A stretch of DNA of 19,375 bases from JAADHX01 sp964569385 (GCA_964569385.1 CAZMUM010000062.1:1-19375), one strand, 5' to 3'; positions 6,652 to 15,142 are shown, counted from the stretch's first letter. A program made the numbers and translations. Notes: generated by a model not told the origin, from the letters alone.

Positions 6652-7797
6652 TTGGTCGATACCGCCGACATCGATCGTCGTCCTCGGTGGATCATGGTCG
6701 GCGTCGGCGTGTTGGTCGCACTTGTTGTCGTCGTCTCGGTTGCGACTCGAGACAACCAGCCGCCGGTCGACAATGACTCGTTACCAGTCGCGACTGGACC
6801 TGAATCGATCCCCACATCCGTGTCGCCCGAGTCGCCTGAGGAACCCCCTTCCGCAGCCGCCGACGACCCAGGTTCGGATCGGCTATCGCTAAGTGAAGGG
6901 GTCCCGGCTTCGTTGCCCCCCGGCGGGATCGATGGCTGGATGTTCTCACTCGACGGGTTGAGTCGTCTTACCAGGACCGATCTCACGACCGGCGAAGCGT
7001 CTCGGATCAGTTTGCGTGACGACCAACGGAGCGAGTTCGAGTTCATCCTCTCGCAGAGTCGTCTTGCCCAAATCGGCGACAAGGTGGTGTGGGCCAGCCC
7101 AGAGCGACTGTATGTAGTCGACATCGAGACTCTCGACATCACCGCTGTTGAGTACGTGAACTCCCCGGCGGTGATGGTGGCCAACGACGACAAGATCGTG
7201 TGGCTTCAAAGCCGCGACCCTCTCGCTCGGTCATCGGTGCTGTTCAGCATCGAAGTCGAGACTCTCGACGTCAGTGAACCTTTCGCGTTAGACCCACTGA
7301 CTACCGGCGCCGTTGTCGGCGGCGCCGCGAACGGCGTTCTGCGTTACCACGTGCCCCTTGGGGGCGCCTGGGAGCTCGAAGCAGGAACCTATAGGCGTCT
7401 CGATGTCTCGATCGTGACAGGTGCCAACGGCGGCACCCTCGAAGTTAGGTGCGCCACAAGCCCAGACGACTGCACCACCATCATCCACGACATCAGCACC
7501 GGCGAAGACACCCGGATCGAGTCAGACTCCCTGACGCTTGGCCTGGCATTTGGCCCGGTGTTGTCACCGGCCCTCGATGCCGTCGCGACGTTCGGTTCGG
7601 TTACATACACCAACGGAACCGCGATCGACCTTCCACGGAGTGGCAGGTGGACCTGGTCCAGAAATGGCCGCTTCGTCACGAGTAACCACCTCATTGTCGT
7701 CGATCTCGCGGGAGAACACGCGCCGTTCCAGATTCCGGCGGGCGATCGAGGCCCGCCCAGACAGGAAGCGTTGGTCGTTCTGCGGTCAGACGAGTGA
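6652..7797 (+). CDS. Membrane-anchored propeller-like protein, array member 1
   Basis: Function not recognised. From TTG 6652 the protein has 381 residues: a short basic tail (DRRPRW, 8-13), one TM helix (14-31, ending VVVVSVATRD), a Ser/Pro-rich linker to about residue 85, then an extracellular beta-rich domain beginning GGIDGWMFSLDG. This domain has TDLTTGEASRISL, VVDIETLDI and a conserved Cys pair (C267, C274, in LEVRCATSPDDC). The positive-inside rule places the domain outside the cell. TTG is a conservative start: alignment with the next gene and the TAGTGT hexamer suggest translation begins at CTG 6610, adding 14 residues. The frame is open back to the TAA at 6604 with no ATG, GTG or TTG in between. 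It is the first of four tandem paralogues. Confidence 0.75.
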   Translation: MVDTADIDRRPRWIMVGVGVLVALVVVVSVATRDNQPPVDNDSLPVATGPESIPTSVSPESPEEPPSAAADDPGSDRLSLSEGVPASLPPGGIDGWMFSLDGLSRLTRTDLTTGEASRISLRDDQRSEFEFILSQSRLAQIGDKVVWASPERLYVVDIETLDITAVEYVNSPAVMVANDDKIVWLQSRDPLARSSVLFSIEVETLDVSEPFALDPLTTGAVVGGAANGVLRYHVPLGGAWELEAGTYRRLDVSIVTGANGGTLEVRCATSPDDCTTIIHDISTGEDTRIESDSLTLGLAFGPVLSPALDAVATFGSVTYTNGTAIDLPRSGRWTWSRNGRFVTSNHLIVVDLAGEHAPFQIPAGDRGPPRQEALVVLRSDE

Positions 7798-7811
7798 CCT
7801 CGCCACTGCAG

Positions 7812-7848
7812 CCCAAAGCGGCTCGACTACTAGGGCGCCCCGTTTGGG
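7812..7848 (+). terminator. Hairpin in the gap between array genes 1 and 2
   Basis: CCCAAA-g-CGG (7812-7821) pairs with CCG-TTTGGG (7840-7848), nine base pairs with one bulged G. It lies 15 nt after the stop of gene 1 and directly upstream of the -10 element of gene 2, so it may terminate gene 1 or bind a regulator. Confidence 0.35.
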
Positions 7849-7850
7849 TC

Positions 7851-7856
7851 TAGGGT
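7851..7856 (+). promoter_or_regulatory. Putative leaderless -10 element (TAGGGT) of array gene 2
   Basis: TAGGGT is followed by 7 nt and the GTG start at 7864, the spacing expected if transcription begins at the start codon. No Shine-Dalgarno is present before the GTG. No clear -35 element is seen. Confidence 0.45.
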
Positions 7857-7863
7857 CGACCTC

Positions 7864-9105
7864 GTGGACAAACGGGCTGCGGTCGAAGTTGTTGGTGCCG
7901 ATCAGCAGCCAGGCAACTCCTCGGATGGCGAGGTAGACCGTCGGCCCCCGTGGCTACTTGGCGCGATTGTGGTCGCCGCGTTGACAGCGGTAGTTGTCGT
8001 CTCTTTGGCAACTCGCGATGCCTCGGTGGCGGCTGATGATGAAACGACGCCCGAAACCTCGATCGCCGAATCGACTTCTAGCGTTTCGCCGACCACAACT
8101 GCGGCAGCTAACACCGTTGCGGGTGATCCACCGGCGACCGTCGAAGTCATAGCTCCGGAACCAACAATCGAGATTGTGGATGGGACCGAGGTTGAGTTCT
8201 TGGCGACAAGGCCCGAGGTGATTGACGCGTTGCCGCCTAGTGGGATCGATGGATGGCTGTTTTCGGTCGACGAACGAGGTCAGCTCACTCGCATCGACCT
8301 AACAACTGGCGAAGAAGCTCGCATCAACCTTCCGCAAACGGATTCGAGCAACCTCTTCATTGGCAACGCCATCGTGCAAGTGGGTGACAAGCTGCTACGG
8401 CCCGCAGCTGGTCAGCTGAGCATTGTCGACGTCACGACCCTCTCGACAACTACGTTCAAGCATGAGTTCGGCTCTGCTGTGATCCTTGCCAACGACGACG
8501 AAACTGTTTGGCTGCTAGCCGTATCGCAAGATCAGGGGTCGTCGCTATTCAGTGTCAGCATGCTCACCGGCGAGATCACTGAACCAGTTGTCGTCGACCC
8601 CATACGAGCTAGCTTCGCCATTGGTGGGGCAGCTCGCGGCGTCCTGCGCTTTACTGTCCCGTTCGTTGGCACTTGGGAAGTTGAGAACGGAACTTTTCGC
8701 CAGCTCGACGGATCGATCCTGACCGGAGTAAACGGCGGAACTCTCGAAGTTCGGTGCGGCGATAACCCAACGGATTGCCTAACGGTGATTCATAGTATTG
8801 AGACTGGAATCGAAACCGAGATCGAGATCGGCGCGACTACAGATCTGTTTGGTACGTCGCTATCACCCAGTCTCGATGCCGTAGCCACAAGGGCGAAGGT
8901 GGTCCGTACCGATGGCTCGATCATCGAGTTGAACTCGAATTTCGACGGACCGAGTTGGATATGGTCGAGTGATGGCCGGTTCATCGTGAACGCGAACCTC
9001 ACGGTCGTTGATACAACTGGCGAACTTGAAACGTTCACTGTGCCCGGATCATCAAGGTCAGATTTTCTTCCTGGGCAATTGCTTGTTCTCCGATCCGATT
9101 TCTAG
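7864..9105 (+). CDS. Membrane-anchored propeller-like protein, array member 2
   Basis: Function not recognised. 413 residues: cytoplasmic tail 1-30 ending DRRPPW, TM helix 31-50, acidic Ser/Thr-rich linker to about 115, then an extracellular domain beginning SGIDGWLFSVDERG with TRIDLTTGEEARINL, SIVDVTTLS, a TVPFVGTWEVENGTFRQL segment and LEVRCGDNPTDC (C298, C305, likely a disulfide). The repeated 'property read-out' strands suggest a beta-propeller, which is inference. It aligns end to end with its neighbours at 6652 and 9198. The start is GTG 7864, chosen by the TAGGGT hexamer 7 nt upstream and by the homologous tail length. It is separated from gene 1 by 66 nt and from gene 3 by 92 nt that hold hairpins. 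Confidence 0.8.
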   Translation: MDKRAAVEVVGADQQPGNSSDGEVDRRPPWLLGAIVVAALTAVVVVSLATRDASVAADDETTPETSIAESTSSVSPTTTAAANTVAGDPPATVEVIAPEPTIEIVDGTEVEFLATRPEVIDALPPSGIDGWLFSVDERGQLTRIDLTTGEEARINLPQTDSSNLFIGNAIVQVGDKLLRPAAGQLSIVDVTTLSTTTFKHEFGSAVILANDDETVWLLAVSQDQGSSLFSVSMLTGEITEPVVVDPIRASFAIGGAARGVLRFTVPFVGTWEVENGTFRQLDGSILTGVNGGTLEVRCGDNPTDCLTVIHSIETGIETEIEIGATTDLFGTSLSPSLDAVATRAKVVRTDGSIIELNSNFDGPSWIWSSDGRFIVNANLTVVDTTGELETFTVPGSSRSDFLPGQLLVLRSDF

Positions 9106-9147
9106 CTCAGTAGTTTCAAGAGGTGCACTGGCACGGCCCATACCTCG

Positions 9148-9194
9148 AAATTGATGGGCTGAGCCACATCTGATGTGGCTGGTTCCATCAATTT
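9148..9194. repeat. Nested inverted repeat (47-nt hairpin) ending at the start of array gene 3
   Basis: AAATTGATGG (9148-9157) and CCATCAATTT (9185-9194) form a perfect 10-bp outer stem. Inside, AGCCACAT (9062+100 = 9162-9169) and ATGTGGCT (9173-9180) form a perfect 8-bp stem with a CTG loop, joined by a 4x4 internal loop with two possible G-T pairs. It lies 42 nt after the stop of gene 2 and 3 nt before GTG 9198. It could terminate gene 2, hide or regulate the gene 3 start, or be a protein-binding palindrome. Confidence 0.8.
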
Positions 9195-9197
9195 GGC

Positions 9198-10568
9198 GTG
9201 GTGAACCGGCCCGCGGCATCTTCTCGGGTCGAGGCCTCTAGCGTTGGATCGGTGAGCAACGAGCCGGGCGTCGAGGTTGTACTCGACGACGCCTCAGCGG
9301 CCGACCACTCCATCGGCACCGTCGAACGACGCCCCCCTTGGTTCGTGGCGGCAATTGTCGTGGTCGCCATTGGCGCGCTGATTGTCGTTTCGCTCGCAAC
9401 GCGTACCGGGGGCGCTGACGAAGGCGCCGAGACCAAATCGCCGCCGAGCACCTCGATCGCACCAACAACCACCACGACCACAACAACTGCGCCCGAACGC
9501 GCTTCCACCACCTCGACCATCGAGCCAGCTTCGGCCCCGACCATCGACACGGCCACGGTTGCCGACCCAAGCGGGTCAGACGGGTTCGGAACAACCGTGC
9601 AGCTACTTCCCCCTGACACCGATGTCCTGGCGGCGATTCCGGCCGAGGGCATCGACGCATGGCTGTTCACCGTCAGCCCTCAGCCCTCACTCACCAGAAC
9701 CGACCTGATCACCGGCGAACAGAGGCGGGTGATGCTCGACACCAGCGGCGGCTCCGTTTCCGATCAGTTCAATAGCGGCGTCAACCGTTTGGTCCAGATC
9801 GGCGATCGTGTCGCGATCGCGATCCAATCCGATGTCTTCATCATCGACATCGAGACATTGTTCGTCTCGCGAGTCGAGCTCGACGCCGGCGACCAGCCCA
9901 GGATCATTGCCCACGACGACAACACCTTGTGGCTTCAGACGGTAGTGTTCAGCGACCGGCGTCCTGTTAGCTCGATACGCAGCCTAGACACCAATACCTA
10001 CGAGCTTGGCGAGGAACTCTTCGTAGATCCGGTCGGAATTGGCATCAGCGTAGCTGGCGCGGCCAAGGGCATCTTTAGGTATCACGTGCCATTCGTCGGT
10101 TCGTGGGAGCTAACAAATGAGACGTCAAGGCGCCTGCCCGACCCGATCCTTGCTGGGGGCGACGGAGGCACAATCGAACTCCGATGCTCCGAAGATCCTG
10201 GTGACTGCCAGACGGTTGTGTATGACATCGTGGCCCAGACCGACACCCCAATCGACCTCAACGCTCTGGTCTTCGGGATGGTGCTGTCGCCCGACCTCCA
10301 GTGGGTGGCAACCGCCGATGGTCACGTCGTCAATGTCGACGGCACTGTCATCAATCTGCCAGGAACGAGCGGCGGCAATGTCGACGGCGGGTGGACGTGG
10401 TCGAACACCAGCCGATTCCTCACCGACAGCAACTATCGGGTGTTCGACACGACGGGTCAGATTGAGATCTTCGAGCTGCCTAGACCCAACGGCTTTGGCA
10501 TACTCATCGGTTCTGTTCTATTTGAACGATCAGCCAACGAAGCGGCAGACCCGACGGCCAACGCCTAG
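9198..10568 (+). CDS. Membrane-anchored propeller-like protein, array member 3
   Basis: Function not recognised. 456 residues: longer cytoplasmic tail 1-48 ending ERRPPW, TM helix 49-68 (ending IVVSLATR), a Thr-rich linker to about 135 (with IAPTTTTTTTTAPE), then the family domain: EGIDAWLFTVSPQPSLTRTD, VFIIDIETLFVS, YHVPFVGSWELTNETSRRL and LRCSEDPGDC (C330, C337). Starts GTG 9198 and GTG 9201 are adjacent; 9201 has CAATTT 6 nt upstream as a weak -10-like match. No Shine-Dalgarno is seen and the 47-nt hairpin abuts the start. The TAG stop (10566-10568) is part of the presumed -10 hexamer of gene 4. Confidence 0.8.
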   Translation: MVNRPAASSRVEASSVGSVSNEPGVEVVLDDASAADHSIGTVERRPPWFVAAIVVVAIGALIVVSLATRTGGADEGAETKSPPSTSIAPTTTTTTTTAPERASTTSTIEPASAPTIDTATVADPSGSDGFGTTVQLLPPDTDVLAAIPAEGIDAWLFTVSPQPSLTRTDLITGEQRRVMLDTSGGSVSDQFNSGVNRLVQIGDRVAIAIQSDVFIIDIETLFVSRVELDAGDQPRIIAHDDNTLWLQTVVFSDRRPVSSIRSLDTNTYELGEELFVDPVGIGISVAGAAKGIFRYHVPFVGSWELTNETSRRLPDPILAGGDGGTIELRCSEDPGDCQTVVYDIVAQTDTPIDLNALVFGMVLSPDLQWVATADGHVVNVDGTVINLPGTSGGNVDGGWTWSNTSRFLTDSNYRVFDTTGQIEIFELPRPNGFGILIGSVLFERSANEAADPTANA

Positions 10569-10571
10569 CGT
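10566..10571 (+). promoter_or_regulatory. Putative leaderless -10 element (TAGCGT) overlapping the stop codon of array gene 3
   Basis: TAGCGT begins with the TAG stop of gene 3 and is followed by 6 nt (TGACTC) and the GTG of gene 4 at 10578. The spacing fits a leaderless transcript. Gene 4 could also be read from a transcript through gene 3, since the gap is only 9 nt and no Shine-Dalgarno is visible. Confidence 0.4.
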
Positions 10572-10577
10572 TGACTC

Positions 10578-11714
10578 GTGCCCGCTAACGAACCGCTCGA
10601 CATCACCGGCGCGCAGTCGCCCGAGTCGGACGATCTCTCGGCGGGAAGCCGAACAACCCAGATTGCGGCTGGGCTGGCGATACTCGCGGTGGTAGTCATG
10701 CTCGTGGTCGGAATCGGCAGTGCCGGAAGCGACGATGCCTCGCCCACACCAACCACAGGCTCGCCCCAAACCAGCGTTGCGCCGACAACAACTCTCGCAC
10801 CGACCACCACGGTGGCAACGACGCTTCCTCCGACCACGCTTGCTTCGACGGTTGAGGTGCAGGCATCGGGGCCAATCACCGCGATTGTTCTTGCCCTCGA
10901 TGTCGACAGGAACCTGGTCGAGATCAACATGGACACCGGCGAGATCACCAGGCACGAGTTGATCTTCGATCCGGGGTTCCTGCTCGACATCGTCCCGTTC
11001 GGTGCCAACATCCTCTTTGTCGGACTAAACGGTTCGCAGATCGTGTTGCCAGACCGACGCAGCGGCGGCACGGTGATTGGAGTCCCGGTCGTCTGGGACA
11101 ACACCACCATCTGGAGCCGGTTCGGACTGCCACCTCGCGACAAGGAGTTCATCGTAAGGGAGGCAGGAAAGAACCCGGTCGTGGTTGCAGCGCCGAACTT
11201 CGAGTTCGACGATGCTTTCATCGACGGTGGCGACATGGTCATACGGAGCCCGACCGGCGTTATCAGGCTGGCGGCCGACGGCACAGTTTCAACCGACGCC
11301 GACCTGACGCATCTTCGCCGAGGGCCCGTGCGGGTGATAACCCGGTGCGAAGGTGCTACCTGTCGGCCCCTCATCGTCCACGACGACGGCACCGAGTTCG
11401 AAGTACCCGATGGCACCGACGTCGACACCATCACGCTGGCGTGGTCCGGCCAGTTCGCCGCTGGTGGGGACGACCCCGCAAATGGTTGGGTGTTGAACGT
11501 CGCTGCAGGTCAGCTCGGCAACGTCGTGCTACCAAGCGGCACCGTGTCCTGGGTGGTCGGAGCCGACATCATGGTAATCGCCCGCGACGCACGCATTGTG
11601 CTGTTCGACCCGGCGGGCCTACCAGGCGAGCTGGCCGGACGTACTTGGAGCATCGACCTCCCAGGCGACACTCGGCCAACCCCGTTCTTGGTGATAGCCG
11701 AACCAGCGAGCTAA
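10578..11714 (+). CDS. Membrane-anchored propeller-like protein, array member 4 (divergent)
   Basis: Function not recognised. 378 residues: acidic cytoplasmic tail 1-28 lacking the RRPPW motif of the other three, TM helix 29-48, Thr/Pro-rich linker to about 95 (TTTLAPTTTVATTLPPTT), then a related domain: ITAIVLALDVDRNLVEINMD, TGEITRHELIFDPG and VITRCEGATCRPLIVHDDG (C257, C262). The Cys pair is C-x4-C here and C-x6-C in the other three, so this is the most diverged copy. The gene ends 25 nt before the convergent dapC, and no clear terminator hairpin is seen in that gap. Confidence 0.78.
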   Translation: MPANEPLDITGAQSPESDDLSAGSRTTQIAAGLAILAVVVMLVVGIGSAGSDDASPTPTTGSPQTSVAPTTTLAPTTTVATTLPPTTLASTVEVQASGPITAIVLALDVDRNLVEINMDTGEITRHELIFDPGFLLDIVPFGANILFVGLNGSQIVLPDRRSGGTVIGVPVVWDNTTIWSRFGLPPRDKEFIVREAGKNPVVVAAPNFEFDDAFIDGGDMVIRSPTGVIRLAADGTVSTDADLTHLRRGPVRVITRCEGATCRPLIVHDDGTEFEVPDGTDVDTITLAWSGQFAAGGDDPANGWVLNVAAGQLGNVVLPSGTVSWVVGADIMVIARDARIVLFDPAGLPGELAGRTWSIDLPGDTRPTPFLVIAEPAS

Positions 11715-11739
11715 GGAGCCGCGCGAGTAGGGAGGAGCA

Positions 11740-12849
11740 TTAAGGGTTGAGCCTGTCGGCAACCATCTGGGTGGCTTCGTCGCTGCGAACTAGAGCAAAC
11801 CGGGCGCGATCGGCGCCAGCCTCGCCGTAGAACTCACCAGGACTTACCAACACGCCACCGACGCGCGCCATCTCGTTGGCGAACGCCCATGCGTCGCCAT
11901 CGGGTGCCTTGGCCCACAAATAGAACCCACCGGCAGGCACGTCCACCTCTACACCTCTAGTTACAAGTGCTTCACGCATGAGCGACAGCCGGTTCCAGTA
12001 CCGCTGACGCTGAACCTCAACATGTTCGCTATCGGAAAGGGCCGCGATTGCCGCTGCTTGAGCGGGGCCCGGAACCATGAAGCCAGCGTGCTTGCGTACC
12101 TCGGATAAGTAATGAACCACGTCGTGATCACCTGCGTAGAAACCGACCCGAACCCCCGCCAGGTTCGAACGCTTCGAAAGAGAGTGAACCGCTATGACCC
12201 CGTCGGTGCCGTGGCTGAGGATCGTGCTTGGCGCGCCTTGCCAGGTGTACTCGATGTAACACTCGTCGCTAAACACCAGCACATCGTTGGCCCGGCCCCA
12301 TGCCGCTGCAGATTCGAGGTCGTCCAGTCCGCCAGCAGGGTTCCCCGGTGTGTTGACCCACAACATCAGTGCCCGGGCTGCATCGGCTGGGTCGATCTTC
12401 GAAAGATCAATACGCCAGTTCTCGTCGACCGGAACCGGCACCGCTCTACATCGGGCCAAAGTGGCGCCCATGGCATAAGTCGGATACGAGATGGCCGGAT
12501 ACAAGACGGTGTCTCGTTCGGGCTGGCGAAGCCGAAGGTAGTGCGGTGCACCAGCAACGAACTCCTTCGTACCAATGGCAGCAGCAATGTTGTCGACCTC
12601 GATATCAACACCCAGGCGCGAATCGAACCACCCGCACACTGCTTCGCGGAACGCTGCGGTGCCGATCGAGGGTGGGTAACCACGCTCGGTATCTGACGTC
12701 GCCAGTGCATGCACCACTGCTGGCGGTGGTGGGTCACACGGTGTTCCGATCGACATATCGACCATGCCGCCAGGCAAAGCAGATGCAATCGGCTTGAGCG
12801 TGTCGAGCCGATCGTACGGGTACGGCGGTGGTACGAATGGTTGAGTCAT
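11740..12849 (-). CDS. dapC: Succinyldiaminopimelate transaminase (class I PLP aminotransferase)
   Basis: A 369-residue fold-type I aminotransferase with NTPGNPAGG (167-174), SDECYIEY (194-201) and the PLP-lysine motif SLSKRSNLAG (K226); a RFALVRSD segment near the C-terminus carries the usual carboxylate-binding Arg. The SLSKRSNLAG version and the GTPCDPPP start are typical of the actinobacterial DapC group. It converts N-succinyl-2-amino-6-oxopimelate and glutamate to N-succinyl-LL-diaminopimelate and 2-oxoglutarate, feeding lysine and peptidoglycan synthesis in the cytosol. Location two genes from dapF supports the pathway. The ATG overlaps the hflX stop (ATGA), indicating translational coupling. 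A broader-specificity aminotransferase cannot be excluded from sequence alone. Confidence 0.85.
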   Translation of the reverse strand: MTQPFVPPPYPYDRLDTLKPIASALPGGMVDMSIGTPCDPPPPAVVHALATSDTERGYPPSIGTAAFREAVCGWFDSRLGVDIEVDNIAAAIGTKEFVAGAPHYLRLRQPERDTVLYPAISYPTYAMGATLARCRAVPVPVDENWRIDLSKIDPADAARALMLWVNTPGNPAGGLDDLESAAAWGRANDVLVFSDECYIEYTWQGAPSTILSHGTDGVIAVHSLSKRSNLAGVRVGFYAGDHDVVHYLSEVRKHAGFMVPGPAQAAAIAALSDSEHVEVQRQRYWNRLSLMREALVTRGVEVDVPAGGFYLWAKAPDGDAWAFANEMARVGGVLVSPGEFYGEAGADRARFALVRSDEATQMVADRLNP

Positions 12850-14333
12850 GAGACGACCTCGGTCTCGTCAATCGTGTCGGCTTCGTCGATCGTGGCAGTG
12901 GGGGCGGTGCCTTCGCGGTCTGACGTGACAATGAACTCGGCGAGTAGGTGGGTTGAGACATCGTCGAGCCTGGCTCGCAATCGGGTTCCGGTCTCGCCGT
13001 GGGCCTCAACCAAAACTTCGCCTTCGCGGTGCACCATTGCGAGCACGTCGCCCCGTTCGTACGGAATCACAAGCTCAACCACAACAGATAACGAACGGAT
13101 GCGGTCGCCGATCACGTTCAACAGGTCGTCGACGCCTTGGCCCGATGCCGCCGACACCGCCAACGAACCTTCGTGACCACGCATCAGCGCGTCGACGGTC
13201 GCTGGGTCGTCGACAGCATCGACCTTGTTGAACACCACCAACTCGGGAACTTCGCCAGCGCCAATCTCTCTCAACACCAGACGCACAGCATCCATTTGCA
13301 GCTCGGGCTCGTCGGCTGAAGTATCGACAAGGTGCACGAGTAGCTCGGCCTCGGCAACCTCTTCAAGCGTCGACTTGAACGACTCGACCAACGACGTAGG
13401 CAGCTTCTGTATGAACCCAACCGTGTCGCTGATGAGCACAGTCTCGCCGCCGGGCAGTTGAAGCTTGCGGGTCGTTGCGTCGAGCGTGGCGAATAACCGA
13501 TCTTCGACTAGAACCTCGGCGCCGGTGAGTTCGTTCAGTAGCGTCGACTTACCCGCATTGGTGTAGCCGACGATGGCCACGGTGTGAAAGCGGGAGCCTC
13601 GGCGAGATTTACGCTGCGTCAACCGGGTGTTTCGCAGCGACTTGAGGTCGCGTTCGAGCTTTTTCAAACGCCGCTGAATGCGTCGACGGTCGACTTCGAG
13701 CTGAGTTTCGCCGGGCCCCCGTGTGCCGATGCCACCACCCTGCTGCGAGAGATCGTTACCGCGGCCCCGAAGGCGAGGCAACCGGTACTTCAGCTGCGCT
13801 AGTTCGACCTGAGCCTTACCTTCGAGCGTTGTCGCGTTTTGGGCGAAAATGTCGAGGATGATCGCAGTGCGGTCGAGTGCCGTTCGTTTGAGGATGCGCT
13901 CGAGGTTGTACTGCTGGCCTGGCGTGAGTTCCTCGTCGAACACAACGGTGTCGGCATCGAACATCTCAGATGCTTCACGGATCTCCTGCACCTTGCCTTT
14001 GCCGACATAGGTAGCCGCGTCTGGGGCATCGCGACGTTGAGTGATTCGATCGACCACATCGGCACCAGCGGTATCGACGAGGCGTTCGAGTTCGTCGAGG
14101 TGAAGGCGCAGGTCCTCCTCGTCACGACCAGGCAGCTGAACCCCAACCAGCACAATCTTCTCGCGGAACGATCGATCGATGAGCCCGGTCGATGCGCCGC
14201 CATAGTCGCCAAAGGCACCGCGGTGACTCTCGTCTTTGGTCGTGTTACCCCAATCGTCACCGTTCGAGTCATCTTGCTGTTGCTCCTCGGCGGTCTCGTC
14301 GTTGTCGGACGCAGTGTCGTTAGGTTCGTTCAT
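12846..14333 (-). CDS. hflX: Ribosome-associated GTPase HflX
   Basis: A 495-residue protein with an acidic Asp/Glu/Gln-rich N-terminal tail (about 1-35), the HflX N-terminal domain (YVGKGKVQEI; RGPGETQLEVDRRRI around 204-219), then the GTPase domain: G1 GYTNAGKS (256-263), G3 DTVG (303-306), G4 NKVD (369-372). HflX binds the 50S subunit and can split or rescue stalled ribosomes under stress, hydrolysing GTP. The start is set at ATG 14333, which overlaps the dapF stop as ATGA; an upstream in-frame GTG at 14348 would add five residues inside dapF and is less likely. The position between dapF and dapC fits the actinobacterial miaB-miaA-dapF-hflX order. Confidence 0.95.
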   Translation of the reverse strand: MNEPNDTASDNDETAEEQQQDDSNGDDWGNTTKDESHRGAFGDYGGASTGLIDRSFREKIVLVGVQLPGRDEEDLRLHLDELERLVDTAGADVVDRITQRRDAPDAATYVGKGKVQEIREASEMFDADTVVFDEELTPGQQYNLERILKRTALDRTAIILDIFAQNATTLEGKAQVELAQLKYRLPRLRGRGNDLSQQGGGIGTRGPGETQLEVDRRRIQRRLKKLERDLKSLRNTRLTQRKSRRGSRFHTVAIVGYTNAGKSTLLNELTGAEVLVEDRLFATLDATTRKLQLPGGETVLISDTVGFIQKLPTSLVESFKSTLEEVAEAELLVHLVDTSADEPELQMDAVRLVLREIGAGEVPELVVFNKVDAVDDPATVDALMRGHEGSLAVSAASGQGVDDLLNVIGDRIRSLSVVVELVIPYERGDVLAMVHREGEVLVEAHGETGTRLRARLDDVSTHLLAEFIVTSDREGTAPTATIDEADTIDETEVVS

Positions 14334-15142
14334 GTGAGTACAAGCCACTCTGTTTCGACATCGACAGAACCGATGTACACCGCCGGCCCAGACAGCACGA
14401 CGGTATCGCCCGCTAGATCGACCTCGACAGTACCCCCAGGCATAGTCACCCGAACGTTGTCAGAAACCAGGCCCCAGTCGTGGGCTGCTTGGGCCGCGGC
14501 GCAAGCTCCGGTGCCACACGCTTGAGTGATACCGGCGCCGCGCTCCCACACCCGCAGCCGGATGGCATCGGGGCCATCGAGAACAAACCAGTGAATGTTG
14601 GCGCCGGCTTCGAACTGGCTCTCGTAGGCCGGTCCGGAGACTGCTAGGTCGATGTGGTCTGGTTCGTCGACGAGCATGACCAGATGAGGGTTGCCGATGT
14701 CGATTGTGGCCGCCTTTGTGTAGTCGGTTGGGTAGTTGAGGCTGGTCGGGTCGGTGGTGCCAGAGCTTGTCGGGCCCATGTCGACTGACACCCACGATTC
14801 GCCGGGTCTAGTTCCGGGCCGATGCTGCACCGCACGCACCCCGCCAGCTGTTGCTACTAAAAACTCACTAGCAGTAACAGCGTTCGCCATGACCGCGGCT
14901 TGGGCCAGGCAACGCATGCCGTTGCCGCTCATTTCGGCCTCGCTACCATCGCTGTTCAATAGTTGCATCGCAAGCTCGAACCCGTCTTGGCCAGGGGTAA
15001 CCCTGATAAGCCCATCGGCTCCGACACCTTCAGAGCGGTGACAGACCGCCTTCGCCAGATCAGGAGTGATCGGTGTATCGGCAGCGAGGTCGATGAGTAC
15101 GAGGAAGTCGTTGCCTAGCCCGTGGTGTTTCGTAAGCCTCAT
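14330..15142 (-). CDS. dapF: Diaminopimelate epimerase
   Basis: A 270-residue protein, close to the family's usual length, with the N-terminal KHHGLGNDFLVL motif and the two catalytic cysteines in MSGNGMRCLA (C78) and ITQACGTGAC (C209). It interconverts LL- and meso-diaminopimelate by a two-base, cofactor-free mechanism, supplying meso-DAP for peptidoglycan and lysine. The segment GANIHWFVLDG replaces the more usual NVEF wording but keeps the fold position. Start ATG 15142 has GGAG 4 nt upstream. It lies 57 nt after miaA and overlaps hflX by 4 nt. Confidence 0.95.
   Translation of the reverse strand: MRLTKHHGLGNDFLVLIDLAADTPITPDLAKAVCHRSEGVGADGLIRVTPGQDGFELAMQLLNSDGSEAEMSGNGMRCLAQAAVMANAVTASEFLVATAGGVRAVQHRPGTRPGESWVSVDMGPTSSGTTDPTSLNYPTDYTKAATIDIGNPHLVMLVDEPDHIDLAVSGPAYESQFEAGANIHWFVLDGPDAIRLRVWERGAGITQACGTGACAAAQAAHDWGLVSDNVRVTMPGGTVEVDLAGDTVVLSGPAVYIGSVDVETEWLVLT

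Noticed and set aside
6575..6892. Plus-strand ORF with a GTG near 6599 as the true start of array gene 1
   Set aside because: The family motif DRRPRW and the TM helix are in the other frame; this frame gives unrelated sequence over the TM region.
14334..14348. GTG 14348 as the hflX start
   Set aside because: ATG 14333 overlaps the dapF stop as ATGA, the usual coupled start; the extra five residues are inside dapF.
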